Part shown: in pieces, positions 1-7,715 of the stretch | Layout: every line of letters starts with the position of its first letter | Numbering within the stretch: position 1 is the first letter of the stretch | From: Roseomonas sp. | Lineage (GTDB): Bacteria; Pseudomonadota; Alphaproteobacteria; Acetobacterales; Acetobacteraceae | DNA: 64,000 nucleotides | Assembly (NCBI GenBank): GCA_031180725.1 | Contig: JAPSLO010000010.1 | Coordinates: 1 to 64,000, forward strand | Reading direction: 5' to 3' | Translations under genes and position numbers: made by a program | Notes under the pieces: model-generated | What the model was told of the DNA's origin: nothing | Databases searched by the model: none | The model's input: the letters and a program-made list of their open reading frames with translations, nothing else

Positions 1-125
1 AAAACATCCGCGCCTGGATGCCGCTGCTGCCCCGCCTCGACCTCGCCCCCATCGTCATCCCCGCGCTCCTCCGCCTCCACCACCTCATGGAAGGCAACCG
101 CAAGGCCTGGCGCCTCACGGCGTGA
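1..125 (+). CDS. C-terminal end of an unidentified protein (partial)
   Basis: The frame is open from the left edge (first whole codon at base 3) to a TGA at 123-125. Only about 40 C-terminal residues are visible. They include a hydrophobic stretch, DLAPIVIPALLRLHHLM, and end in a short basic tail. I do not recognise the family. A weak likeness to the end of YggT-type membrane proteins is a guess only. The next gene begins 136 bases downstream. Confidence 0.45.
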   Translation, partial: NIRAWMPLLPRLDLAPIVIPALLRLHHLMEGNRKAWRLTA

Positions 126-261
126 GGAGCGGCGGCGCAACGCGCGAAGCCGTGTCGAAACCGAAGCCGCAGCGCGCGCAACCGGCGCGATGTGATGCGG
201 AAACGCGCCCGCGGCAGAAAGCCGTCGTCGCGGCCGTCGTGCCGCACAAAGGAAGGACGCC

Positions 262-573
262 ATGATCCGCTTCATCATCCTCGCCGCCTGCGCCGCCATC
301 GCCGCGCAGCCAGCCCATGCCGCCATGGTCGCCAACGGCGTCACCAACAACGCCATGGTCGCCAACGGCGTCACCAACAACGCACTCAACTTCAACAACC
401 TCGATCCCAATGGTATGCGCGTGAACGGGATGCGCATGAACGGCACGTCGCTGAACGGCGTGGAGATGAATGGGGTGGAGATGAATGGCGGCGGCGCCGA
501 TATGCTGCCCCCGCTGCGCCTGCGCGGCATCACGCTCGGCGGTGGCGCCGGCACGATGATGACGGCGGACTGA
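262..573 (+). CDS. Small secreted Asn-Gly repeat protein
   Basis: A protein of 103 residues. Residues 1-20 form a clear signal peptide ending in AHA, so the mature chain is probably periplasmic or exported. Residues 21-40 are two identical decapeptides (AMVANGVTNN). From about residue 50 to 76 there are six NG-led pentads: NGMRV, NGMRM, NGTSL, NGVEM, NGVEM, NGGGA. No enzyme motif is present. The start is supported by AAGGAAGG at 248-256. The gene lies 7 bases before a secreted partner and looks co-transcribed with it. I recall similar NG-repeat tracts N-terminal to ADYC domains in myxobacterial proteins, so the pair may be a split version of that architecture. Function is unknown. Confidence 0.75.
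   Translation: MIRFIILAACAAIAAQPAHAAMVANGVTNNAMVANGVTNNALNFNNLDPNGMRVNGMRMNGTSLNGVEMNGVEMNGGGADMLPPLRLRGITLGGGAGTMMTAD
322..381 (+). repeat. Perfect 30-bp tandem duplication inside the repeat protein gene
   Basis: Bases 322-351 and 352-381 are identical, including all third codon positions. They encode AMVANGVTNN twice. The lack of synonymous change suggests recent duplication, by slippage or unequal exchange. Confidence 0.9.
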
Positions 574-580
574 GCCCGCC

Positions 581-1357
581 ATGACGCGCCTGCTCGCTGC
601 CCTTCTGCTGCTGCTCGCTGTGCCTGTGCAGGCGCAGCCGCCGCATCTGCTCGGCCTGGTCGCGGAAGGCGGCGAGCTTGTCGCGCGGCTCTCGGATGGC
701 CGCGCGCTGCGTGGCGCCGGACTGGCCGGCGCGGTGCTGCATTTCGATGGCTTCGACATCCGCATCGATGCCGCAAGGCGCGACGAAGGCGCGCCCGGCA
801 GCGCCGCGCGCGGCGCTGAGGATATCTGGCTCTACCGCTTCGCCACACGCATCCCGGACGGCGCTTGGGGCGAATTCTGCGAACCCGATCCGCAGGGCGA
901 GCGCCTGGCCATGGTCTTCCCTGCCGAGGACGGGCGCTTCAGCTTCACCTGTTCCGCGGGCGGCATCGGCAAATGCATCCGCTTCGGCTATCGCCCCTGG
1001 GCCCTGGCGCCGGATGGCCGTTCCCTCGCGCCCTTCCACGCGGCCTGCGTGAACCTGCTGCGCGGCGCCTATGGCGGCGGCGAACGCGGCTTCACGCGGG
1101 ATGGCACGCGCATCGACATCTACGACCGCATCGGCATCCAGGCCCCCGCCAACCAAGCCGACCACGCCTTCGAGGCCGGCTGGACACCGGATGGCGCTGT
1201 CTGCGTCGCGCATCCCCGCATCCCGGAGAATGGCTCGCTCGACGACATCGTCGCCCATGCGCCGCATCTCGCCGGACAGGTCGGCCCCGCCGCCTGCGAC
1301 GAGGCGCGGGCCGCCGCGCTCGGCGCGCTGGTCTTCAACCGCTCCGCCCGGCGATGA
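581..1357 (+). CDS. Secreted cysteine-rich protein, ADYC-domain-like
   Basis: A protein of 258 residues with a signal peptide at 1-18 (ends VQA). Six cysteines (100, 124, 132, 156, 208, 239) would allow disulphides outside the cytoplasm. Residues 153-186 run HAACVNLLRGAYGG, then FTRDGTRIDIYD, followed by FEAGWTPDGAVC. This is close to my memory of the ADYC domain (ACxxMxRADYCG, xxDGTxIDIYD, EAxWxPDGAVC), with the ADYC tetrad itself changed to GAYG. It sits 7 bases downstream of the NG-repeat gene and is probably in the same operon. The biochemical role is unknown. The family link is by motif only. Confidence 0.6.
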   Translation: MTRLLAALLLLLAVPVQAQPPHLLGLVAEGGELVARLSDGRALRGAGLAGAVLHFDGFDIRIDAARRDEGAPGSAARGAEDIWLYRFATRIPDGAWGEFCEPDPQGERLAMVFPAEDGRFSFTCSAGGIGKCIRFGYRPWALAPDGRSLAPFHAACVNLLRGAYGGGERGFTRDGTRIDIYDRIGIQAPANQADHAFEAGWTPDGAVCVAHPRIPENGSLDDIVAHAPHLAGQVGPAACDEARAAALGALVFNRSARR

Positions 1358-1440
1358 GGCGCGGGACGCACTCCACGCTTGCCGCCGGCCAGTCCGACAG
1401 GTCAGACTTCCTGCCAAGGACAGCTCTGGGAGGTCTCTGC

Positions 1441-2430
1441 ATGATTCGTCGCCGCCGGGCGCTGGCACTTGCCGCCGCGCCGCTGTTGGTGCCCGCCCTG
1501 GCGCCCACCTCCGCCCAGGCCCAGCCTGCCTTTCCCAACCACAATCCACGCTACATCGTGCCCTTTCCGCCGGGTGGCCTCACCGACATCATGGCCCGGC
1601 TGGTGGCCCAGAAGCTCTCCGAGATCTGGGGCAAGGCGGTGGTGATCGACAACCGTGCCGGCGGCAACGCGCTGATCGGGGCGGATATGGCGGCGAAGGC
1701 GACGCCGGATGGCCATACGCTGCTCGCCATCACGCTGACCCATGCGGTGAATGCCACGCTGTTCCCGCAGGCGCCCTATGACTTCCGCCGCGACTTCGCG
1801 ACGATTTCGGTGCTCGGCTCGCTGCCGCTGGCCGTGGTGGTGAATGCGGAACGCAGCCCGGCACGCAACCTGGACGACCTGTTGCGCCTGGCGCGCACGC
1901 GCAGCCTGAATGGCGGCAGCTCGGGCAATGGCTCGCCGCCGCATCTCGGGCTGGAACTGCTGCGCCGCGTGTCGCAGGCGGGCGAGAACATCGTGCACGT
2001 CCCCTATCGCGGCGGCGCGCCGAGCGTCACCGATCTCGCCGCCGGAAATCTGGACGTGATGGTCAGCAACCTGCCCGAATGCCTGGCGCAGATCCGTTCC
2101 GGCCGGCTGCGCCCGCTCGCCGTCACCTCGGCCGAGCGGCATCCGCTGGTGCCGGATGTGCCGACGGCGCGCGAGCTCGGCCAGCCCGGGCTCGAGCTCA
2201 CGAACTGGACCGCGGTGCTGACCCAGGCCGCCGTGCCGCCCGCCCTGCGGCAGCGCCTGGAAAAGGATGTGCTGGCCGCGGTGCATGACGCGGACATCAC
2301 CCGCCGTGCGCGGGAAGCCGGCTTCCAGGTGCTGGGCTGGGACGCCGCCCGCAGCACCCGCTACGTGCAGGAGGAGACGGACCGCTGGGCCACCCTGGTG
2401 ACGGAAGCCGGAATCAAGCCGGACGCCTGA
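1441..2430 (+). CDS. Tripartite tricarboxylate transporter substrate-binding protein (Bug family)
   Basis: Periplasmic binding protein of the Bug/TctC family, 329 residues. Signal peptide 1-28, with an RRRR start and cleavage near AQA. Family landmarks are visible: IVPFPPGGLTDIMAR after the signal, NRAGGNALIGAD, the HVPYRGGAPSVTDL loop and a late LAVTSAERHPLVPDVPT segment. These proteins capture carboxylates for TctA/TctB membrane subunits, which are not in this window. GGGAGG at 1428-1433 sets the start. It stands alone before the dehydrogenase gene, so its ligand cannot be read from context. Confidence 0.9.
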   Translation: MIRRRRALALAAAPLLVPALAPTSAQAQPAFPNHNPRYIVPFPPGGLTDIMARLVAQKLSEIWGKAVVIDNRAGGNALIGADMAAKATPDGHTLLAITLTHAVNATLFPQAPYDFRRDFATISVLGSLPLAVVVNAERSPARNLDDLLRLARTRSLNGGSSGNGSPPHLGLELLRRVSQAGENIVHVPYRGGAPSVTDLAAGNLDVMVSNLPECLAQIRSGRLRPLAVTSAERHPLVPDVPTARELGQPGLELTNWTAVLTQAAVPPALRQRLEKDVLAAVHDADITRRAREAGFQVLGWDAARSTRYVQEETDRWATLVTEAGIKPDA

Positions 2431-2477
2431 GCCACCCGGCCCTTGCCTAAAGGGGCGGGGCTGGGGCTACTTCCCCC

Positions 2478-3476
2478 ATGCCCCGTCTCAGCCTTCCCGA
2501 AGCCGAAGCCCTGGCCCGTCGCGCGCTCGAAGCCGCCGGCGCCAATCCGCGCATGGCCGCGCTGACCGCCGCCGCGCTGGTGGCGGCGGAAGCGCAGGGC
2601 CAGGCCGGCCACGGCCTCTCCCGCGTGCCGCAATACGCGGCCTTCCTGCGCAACGGCCGCGCCGATGGCACGGCCGAGCCGGTGATCGCGGCCGAGCATG
2701 GCGGGGCGGTGCTGGTGGATGCGCGCGACGGCCTGGCCTATCCGGCGCTCGCCCTCGCCGTGGAGCAGGCAGCCACCCGCGCCGCCGCGCATGGCATCGC
2801 CTTCGCGGGCGTGGCCAACAGCCATCATTGCGGCGCCATGGGCCTGCCGGTGGAGACGCTGGCGCGCCGTGGCCTGGTGGCGCTGGCCTTCACCAACTCG
2901 CCGGCCGCCATGCCGGTGCCGGGCGGCCGCCGCCCGCTGATGGGCACCAACCCCGTCGCCGCCGCCTTCCCGCGCCGCGATGCGGAGCCGCTGGTCATCG
3001 ACATGGCGCTCAGCGAGGTGGCGCGCGGCAAGATCATGGTGGCCGCCAAGGAAGGCCGCCCGATCCCGGAAGGCTGGGCGCTGGATGCCGAGGGCAACCC
3101 GACTACCGATGCCAAGGCCGCGCTGGGCGGCGCCATGCTGGCGATGGGCGGCGCCAAGGGCGCGCTGCTGGCGCTGGTGGTGGAACTGCTCTGCTGTGCC
3201 CTGACCGGCAGCGCCTTCGGCTTCGAGGCCGACAGCTTCTTCCAGGAGGAGGGCAACCGCCCGCGCCTGGGCCATGCGATCATCGCGGTGGATCCCGGCG
3301 CGCTGGCCGGCCAGGCCGTCTTCCTGGACCGCATGGAGGCGATGGTCGCCGCCATGCTGGCCGATGCCGGGGTGCGCCTGCCTGGCGCGCGCCGCGCCGC
3401 GCTCACCCGCGACGCCGCCGCGCAGGGCATCGAGATCCCTGCCGCCCTGCACCAGACCCTGACGGCTATGGGATGA
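2478..3476 (+). CDS. Ldh2-family NAD(P)-dependent malate/lactate-type dehydrogenase
   Basis: A protein of 332 residues of the malate/L-lactate/sulfolactate dehydrogenase family (COG2055 type), which oxidises 2-hydroxy acids with NAD(P) through a non-Rossmann fold. Landmarks: GHGLSRVPQYAAFLR near residue 45 (H45), ANSHHCGAMG with His116/117, MGTNPVAAAFPR, then DMALSEVARGKIMVAAKEGRPIPEGWALD and MGGAKGALLALVVELL. It ends 7 bases before the oxygenase gene. The neighbouring Bug protein would fit uptake of a hydroxy acid, but that is inference. Confidence 0.88.
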   Translation: MPRLSLPEAEALARRALEAAGANPRMAALTAAALVAAEAQGQAGHGLSRVPQYAAFLRNGRADGTAEPVIAAEHGGAVLVDARDGLAYPALALAVEQAATRAAAHGIAFAGVANSHHCGAMGLPVETLARRGLVALAFTNSPAAMPVPGGRRPLMGTNPVAAAFPRRDAEPLVIDMALSEVARGKIMVAAKEGRPIPEGWALDAEGNPTTDAKAALGGAMLAMGGAKGALLALVVELLCCALTGSAFGFEADSFFQEEGNRPRLGHAIIAVDPGALAGQAVFLDRMEAMVAAMLADAGVRLPGARRAALTRDAAAQGIEIPAALHQTLTAMG

Positions 3477-3483
3477 TACCGCC

Positions 3484-4605
3484 ATGTCGCACCCCCCGAT
3501 CCAGCCCGGCTACACGGTGGGCGAACCCGTGCCCTCCTTCCATGCGCGGGCGGAAGGCAATCCGCGCTTCGCCTTTGACACCGTCGCCGGGCGTTGGGTG
3601 ATGGTGCTGATCCCGGGCTCCCTGGCCGAGCCCGGCAAGGCCGATCGCCTGGCCGCCATGGTCGCGCCCCATGCGCGCGTCTTCGATGTCACCCATGCCG
3701 CCATGATCGTGCTGGGCACCGATCCCGAGGATGAGCGCAACGGGCGCCTGAAGGACGGCACCGGCCGCCGCGTGCTGTGGGACGAGGGGGCCGAGGGCCG
3801 CCGCGCGCTGCGGGCGGAGGCACCGGACGGCACGCTGCGCACCGGCTGGCTGCTGCTGGATCCGATGCTGCGCGTCTTCGGCGTCTGGCCGCTGGAACAG
3901 GGCGCGGAGGCGATGGCGACCCTCGCCCATCTGCCGCCGCCCGGCCAGCATGCCGGCGTGCCTGTCCATGCCCCTGTGCTGGTCGTGCCGCGCGTCTTCG
4001 AGCCTGCCTTCTGCCGCCGCCTGATCCGGCTCTACGATGAGCAGGGCGGCGGCGAGAGCGGCTTCATGCGCGACGTGGATGGCCAGACCATCGGCATCCT
4101 CGACCGCGGCCACAAGCGCCGCAAGGACTGCCTCATCGAGGATCCGGAGTTGCAGGCAGCCTTCCGCGCGCGGCTGAATGCGCGGCTGGTCCCGGAAATC
4201 CGCCGCGCCTTCAACTTCAACCCGACGCGCATCGAACGCTACATCGTCGCCTGCTACGACGCCGCGGAGAAGGGCTTCTTCCGCGCGCATCGCGACAACA
4301 CCACGCTTGGCACCGCGCATCGCCGCTTCGCGGTCACGCTCAATCTCAATACCGGCGAGTATGAAGGCGGCGAGCTTTGCTTCCCGGAGTTCGGACCGCA
4401 GACTTATGTCGCACCAGCCGGCGGCGCAGTGGTCTTCTCATGCTCGCTGCTGCATGAGGCACGGCCCGTCACCAGGGGCCGCCGCTACGCCACCCTGCCC
4501 TTCCTCTATGACGACGCGGCGGCGAAGATCCGCGAGGAGAACGCTCGCTTCCTCGGCCAGAACAACGCCATTGCGAAGCAGCCCTCCGCGGATGCGCCCG
4601 CGTGA
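3484..4605 (+). CDS. Redoxin-like/2OG-Fe(II) oxygenase fusion
   Basis: A protein of 373 residues with two parts. Residues about 8-150 resemble a thioredoxin/peroxiredoxin fold (VGEPVPSFHARAEGN, a WVMVLIPGS strand, DPMLRVFGVWPL) but have no peroxidatic cysteine. Residues about 160-345 are a prolyl-4-hydroxylase-like double-stranded beta helix with the iron triad His269, Asp271 and His324 and a 2-oxoglutarate-binding Arg near 333/334. The oxygenase half therefore looks catalytically intact, probably hydroxylating a protein or peptide. The redoxin half may serve binding only. Its stop overlaps the start of the RNA methyltransferase (GTGA). Confidence 0.82.
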   Translation: MSHPPIQPGYTVGEPVPSFHARAEGNPRFAFDTVAGRWVMVLIPGSLAEPGKADRLAAMVAPHARVFDVTHAAMIVLGTDPEDERNGRLKDGTGRRVLWDEGAEGRRALRAEAPDGTLRTGWLLLDPMLRVFGVWPLEQGAEAMATLAHLPPPGQHAGVPVHAPVLVVPRVFEPAFCRRLIRLYDEQGGGESGFMRDVDGQTIGILDRGHKRRKDCLIEDPELQAAFRARLNARLVPEIRRAFNFNPTRIERYIVACYDAAEKGFFRAHRDNTTLGTAHRRFAVTLNLNTGEYEGGELCFPEFGPQTYVAPAGGAVVFSCSLLHEARPVTRGRRYATLPFLYDDAAAKIREENARFLGQNNAIAKQPSADAPA

Positions 4606-5390
4606 CGGTGGAGCCCGACCGCATCGCCGGCCTCGCCGCCGTGCAGGCGCTGTTCGCCGCGCGGCCAGGGGATGTGCTGCGGTTGTTCTATGTGCCGGCA
4701 CGGCGGCGGGAGGCCGGGCCTCTCTGCAAGCAGATGGCCGCCGCGCGCCGCCCCTATCGCGAAGTGCCGCCGGAGGAGCTGGCCCGCATCGCCGGCACTG
4801 CGCATCACGGCGGCATCGTCGCGGTGGCCATGCCACGCTCCGTGACGGACCTCGCCGCCCCCTTCCCGGCGGAGCTGCTCGCCGCGCCGGTGCTGCCGGT
4901 GCTGGACGGCGTGGGCAACCCGCACAATCTCGGCGCCATCGCGCGCTCGGCCGCCTTCTTCGGCTGCGCGGGGATGCTGCTGTCGGGCGATACGCGCCAG
5001 GCGGGGCTGTCGGACGCCGCCTGGCGCACCGCGGAAGGTGGGCTGGAACATCTCGTACTGCGCCGCGTGCCCAACCTGCCGGTGGCACTGCGCGCCATGG
5101 CGCCGCGCTTCACCACCGTCGCGGCCGTGGCCGCCGGCGGCGTGCCTCCCGAAGCCCTGCCCCGCAACAAGCCCATCGCCCTGGTGCTGGGCAATGAGGA
5201 AACCGGCCCCGCCCCGGCCACCATCGCCGCCTGCGCGCAGCGCGTCACCCTGCCCGGATCGGGCCGGGTGGAAAGCCTGAACGTCTCGGTCGCCGCCGCC
5301 GTCCTGATCCACGCCCTGATGCGCCACCTCGACAGCGCCGCGCCCCGCGCGGCAGGCTCGGGGGCACAACAGGGAGACAAGGGATCATGA
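4602..5390 (+). CDS. TrmH/SpoU-family RNA 2'-O-methyltransferase
   Basis: A protein of 262 residues. It has an N-terminal substrate-binding region (residues about 5-80, ending TAHHGGIVAVA) and a SPOUT domain with all three motifs: motif 1 LDGVGNPHNLGAIARSAAFF (residues 101-120), motif 2 IALVLGNEETGP and motif 3 LPGSGRVESLNVSVAAAV. Such enzymes bind S-adenosylmethionine in a knot and methylate a ribose in tRNA or 23S rRNA. The exact target cannot be told. The GTG start overlaps the oxygenase stop by 4 bases, and its own stop overlaps the next ATG by 4, so translation is probably coupled. Confidence 0.88.
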   Translation: MTVEPDRIAGLAAVQALFAARPGDVLRLFYVPARRREAGPLCKQMAAARRPYREVPPEELARIAGTAHHGGIVAVAMPRSVTDLAAPFPAELLAAPVLPVLDGVGNPHNLGAIARSAAFFGCAGMLLSGDTRQAGLSDAAWRTAEGGLEHLVLRRVPNLPVALRAMAPRFTTVAAVAAGGVPPEALPRNKPIALVLGNEETGPAPATIAACAQRVTLPGSGRVESLNVSVAAAVLIHALMRHLDSAAPRAAGSGAQQGDKGS

Positions 5391-6379
5391 TCGGACGACG
5401 AAGCCTTCTGGCCACCGCCGGCGCGCTGCTGGCAGCACCCGCCCTGGCGCAGCCCGTGGCGGGCGGACGCCCGGTGCGTATCGTGGTGCCTTTCCCGCCT
5501 GGTGGCGCGGTGGACATCCTCGGCCGGCTCGTGGCCGAAAGGCTGCAAACCACCCTCGGCCAGTCCGTGGTGGTGGAGAACCGCGGCGGCGCCGGAGGGT
5601 TGATCGGCGCGGATGCCGTCGCCAAGGGCGAGAAGGATGGCAGCATGATGGGGCTGATCGGCGTCACCACGCTGGCGGCCTATCCCTACATGACCAGCCG
5701 CATGCCCTTCGACCCGGACAAGGACATGGCGCCGATCACCCAGTTGACGGATGGCGCGCTGCTCTGCGTGGTGAATGCCGAGACGGCGCGGCGCCGCGGC
5801 TGGACGGACTTCCGCAGCCTGATCACCTGGAGCCGCGCCAATCCGGAACAGGTGAAGATGGGCTCCTCCGGCGCCGGCACCTCCTCCCACCTCAATATCG
5901 AAGCGATCAACACCTTCGCCCGGGCGCGCATCCTGCACGTGCCCTATCGCGGCGGCGGGCCCGCCATCACGGATCTGGTGGCCGGCACCATCGACATGAT
6001 GTTCGACGTGATGCCCGCCCTGATGCCGCATGTGGAGGCAGGGCGTTTCCTGGCCTTCGCGGTCTCCTCCAAGCAACGGCTGCCGATCCTGCCGCAGGTG
6101 CCGGGGATGGGGGATTTCGCCGATCTCGGCCTGGGCGACCACAACCTGGTCACCTGGAACGCGTTGATGGCCCCGGGCGGCACGCCGGAGTCGATCGTGG
6201 CGCGGCTGCACCGGGCAGTGATCGAGGCCACGCGTTCGGCCGACTTCGCAGAGAAACTGCGGCCGCTGGGCTATTCCACGGTCACCAGCCCCACCCCCGG
6301 CGCCCTCGCGGCGCTGGTGCAGGAGGAACGGCCGCTCTGGAAGCGGCTGGTGGAGATCAGCGGGGCGCGGCTGGATTGA
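5387..6379 (+). CDS. Bug-family substrate-binding protein
   Basis: A protein of 330 residues with a signal peptide ending PALAQP (about residue 22). Typical Bug signatures: IVVPFPPGGAVDILGRLVAE, ENRGGAGGLIGAD, MGSSGAGTSSHLN, HVPYRGGGPAITDLVAGTIDMMFD. It would present a small carboxylate to a tripartite tricarboxylate transporter. The ATG overlaps the RNA methyltransferase stop by 4 bases although the functions look unrelated. Its ligand is unknown, and no TctA/TctB gene is present. Confidence 0.9.
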   Translation: MIGRRSLLATAGALLAAPALAQPVAGGRPVRIVVPFPPGGAVDILGRLVAERLQTTLGQSVVVENRGGAGGLIGADAVAKGEKDGSMMGLIGVTTLAAYPYMTSRMPFDPDKDMAPITQLTDGALLCVVNAETARRRGWTDFRSLITWSRANPEQVKMGSSGAGTSSHLNIEAINTFARARILHVPYRGGGPAITDLVAGTIDMMFDVMPALMPHVEAGRFLAFAVSSKQRLPILPQVPGMGDFADLGLGDHNLVTWNALMAPGGTPESIVARLHRAVIEATRSADFAEKLRPLGYSTVTSPTPGALAALVQEERPLWKRLVEISGARLD

Positions 6380-6386
6380 TGGCGTG

Positions 6387-7646
6387 ATGTCGGATGTGGA
6401 CCTGCTTGTCATCGGCGCCGGCGCCGCCGGCCTCGCCGCTGCCCGCATGGCCGTCGCGGCCGGGCGCAGCGTGCGGGTGCTGGAAGCGCGCGGGCGGATC
6501 GGCGGGCGGGCCCATACCGACAGCACGACGCTCGGCGCGCCATTCGATCTGGGTGCCACTTGGCTGCATGATGCGGAGCACAACCCGCTGGTGCCGCTGG
6601 CGCGCGCGCTGGGCATTACGCTGCATGACAGCGACGCCCGGCGCCAGGAGCTGACCTTCATCGGCACGCGCCGCGCAACGCCCGCGGAACTCGAGGAATA
6701 CGAGGCCGCCTGGACGCGCTTCGAGCGTGTAGTGCGGGAGGCCGCCGGCGCACCCGGCCCGGACCGGCCGGTGGCGGAGGTCATCCCGCGCGGCGGCCCC
6801 TGGGATGCCACCGTCGCGGCCTGGCAGGGCCATGTCATCGCCGCCTGGCCTCTGGAGGCGATGAGCCTGCACGACTTCGCCGCCACGCTGCTGGGCGGCG
6901 GCAACCTGGTGCCGGAGGGCGGGCTGGGCGCGCTGCTCGCGCGGCTGGGCGAGGGGCTGCCCGTCACCACGGGCGCGCGGGTGGAGCGGCTGCGCTGGGG
7001 CGGCGTGGAGGCGGTGGCGGAAGGCGGCTTCGGCAGCCTGCGGGCGCGTGCCGTGATCTGCACCCTGCCCACCAACCTGCTGGCGGCGGAGGCGGTCCGC
7101 TTCGACCCGCCCCTGCCGCCGGCCGTGCAGCAGGCCGCGCAGGACCTGCCGCTGGGCCATGCCATCAAGCTCGGCCTGCGTGCCGCCGGGGCGGACCGGT
7201 TGGGCCTGCCCGACAATGCATCCACCGACCGCCAAGTGGCGGAGGGGGAGCAGCTCGTGCCGCTGAATTTCTGGCCCGGCGGCCGCCCCCTGGCCTTCGC
7301 CTGGATCGGCGGCCCCCTGGCCGCGGAGCTGGAACGCGAAGGCCCGGCCGCGGCCGAGGCGCTGGTGCGGGCCGAGATCGCCGCCCGGCTCGGCCACGGG
7401 GCGCCAGCGGCCTTCGCGCCGGGCGCGCTGGTCTCGGCCTGGGGGGCAGACCCGCTCTCCCAGGGGGTGTACAGCCATGCGCGGGTGGGCGGGGCCGGCG
7501 CCCGGGCCGTGCTGGCGGCACCGCTGGCCGGCGGCCGGCTGGCCTTCGCCGGGGAGGCGTGCCATGCCAGCCTGGCCGGCACGGTGGGCGGCGCCTGGCT
7601 TTCCGGCGAGGCCGCGGCGCGGGCGGCGCTGCAAGCCCTGGGATAA
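6387..7646 (+). CDS. FAD-dependent amine-oxidase-family oxidoreductase
   Basis: A protein of 419 residues. N-terminal dinucleotide fold VIGAGAAGLAAARMA, then LEARGRIGGRAHT, the amine oxidase/protoporphyrinogen oxidase signature. LGATWLH lies near residue 55, and the C-terminal FAD contact is LAFAGEACHASLAGTVGGAWLSG. The family oxidises amines or amino acids with FAD; the substrate is not evident. An in-frame GTG at 6384 precedes the ATG chosen here. The preceding Bug gene ends 7 bases earlier, and a strong AAGGAG follows at 7645-7650. Confidence 0.88.
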   Translation: MSDVDLLVIGAGAAGLAAARMAVAAGRSVRVLEARGRIGGRAHTDSTTLGAPFDLGATWLHDAEHNPLVPLARALGITLHDSDARRQELTFIGTRRATPAELEEYEAAWTRFERVVREAAGAPGPDRPVAEVIPRGGPWDATVAAWQGHVIAAWPLEAMSLHDFAATLLGGGNLVPEGGLGALLARLGEGLPVTTGARVERLRWGGVEAVAEGGFGSLRARAVICTLPTNLLAAEAVRFDPPLPPAVQQAAQDLPLGHAIKLGLRAAGADRLGLPDNASTDRQVAEGEQLVPLNFWPGGRPLAFAWIGGPLAAELEREGPAAAEALVRAEIAARLGHGAPAAFAPGALVSAWGADPLSQGVYSHARVGGAGARAVLAAPLAGGRLAFAGEACHASLAGTVGGAWLSGEAAARAALQALG

Positions 7647-7656
7647 GGAGACTGGC

Positions 7657-7713
7657 GTGACCCCGGCAGATCTGGTGGCGGCGCGGCCCCGCGCATCCAT
7701 GCGGGAAGCGTGA
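7657..7713 (+). CDS. Possible 18-codon leader ORF before mlaE
   Basis: AAGGAG at 7645-7650 lies 6 bases before a GTG that opens an 18-codon frame ending at 7713. Its stop overlaps an in-frame GTG (7710) of the permease gene. This may be a small coupling ORF, or simply an upstream start in the wrong frame. No family is recognisable. Confidence 0.2.
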   Translation: MTPADLVAARPRASMREA

Positions 7714-7715
7714 CC

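Noticed and set aside
322-381. Short CRISPR-like repeat
   Set aside because: The two units touch with no spacer and are in-frame codons of a secreted protein.
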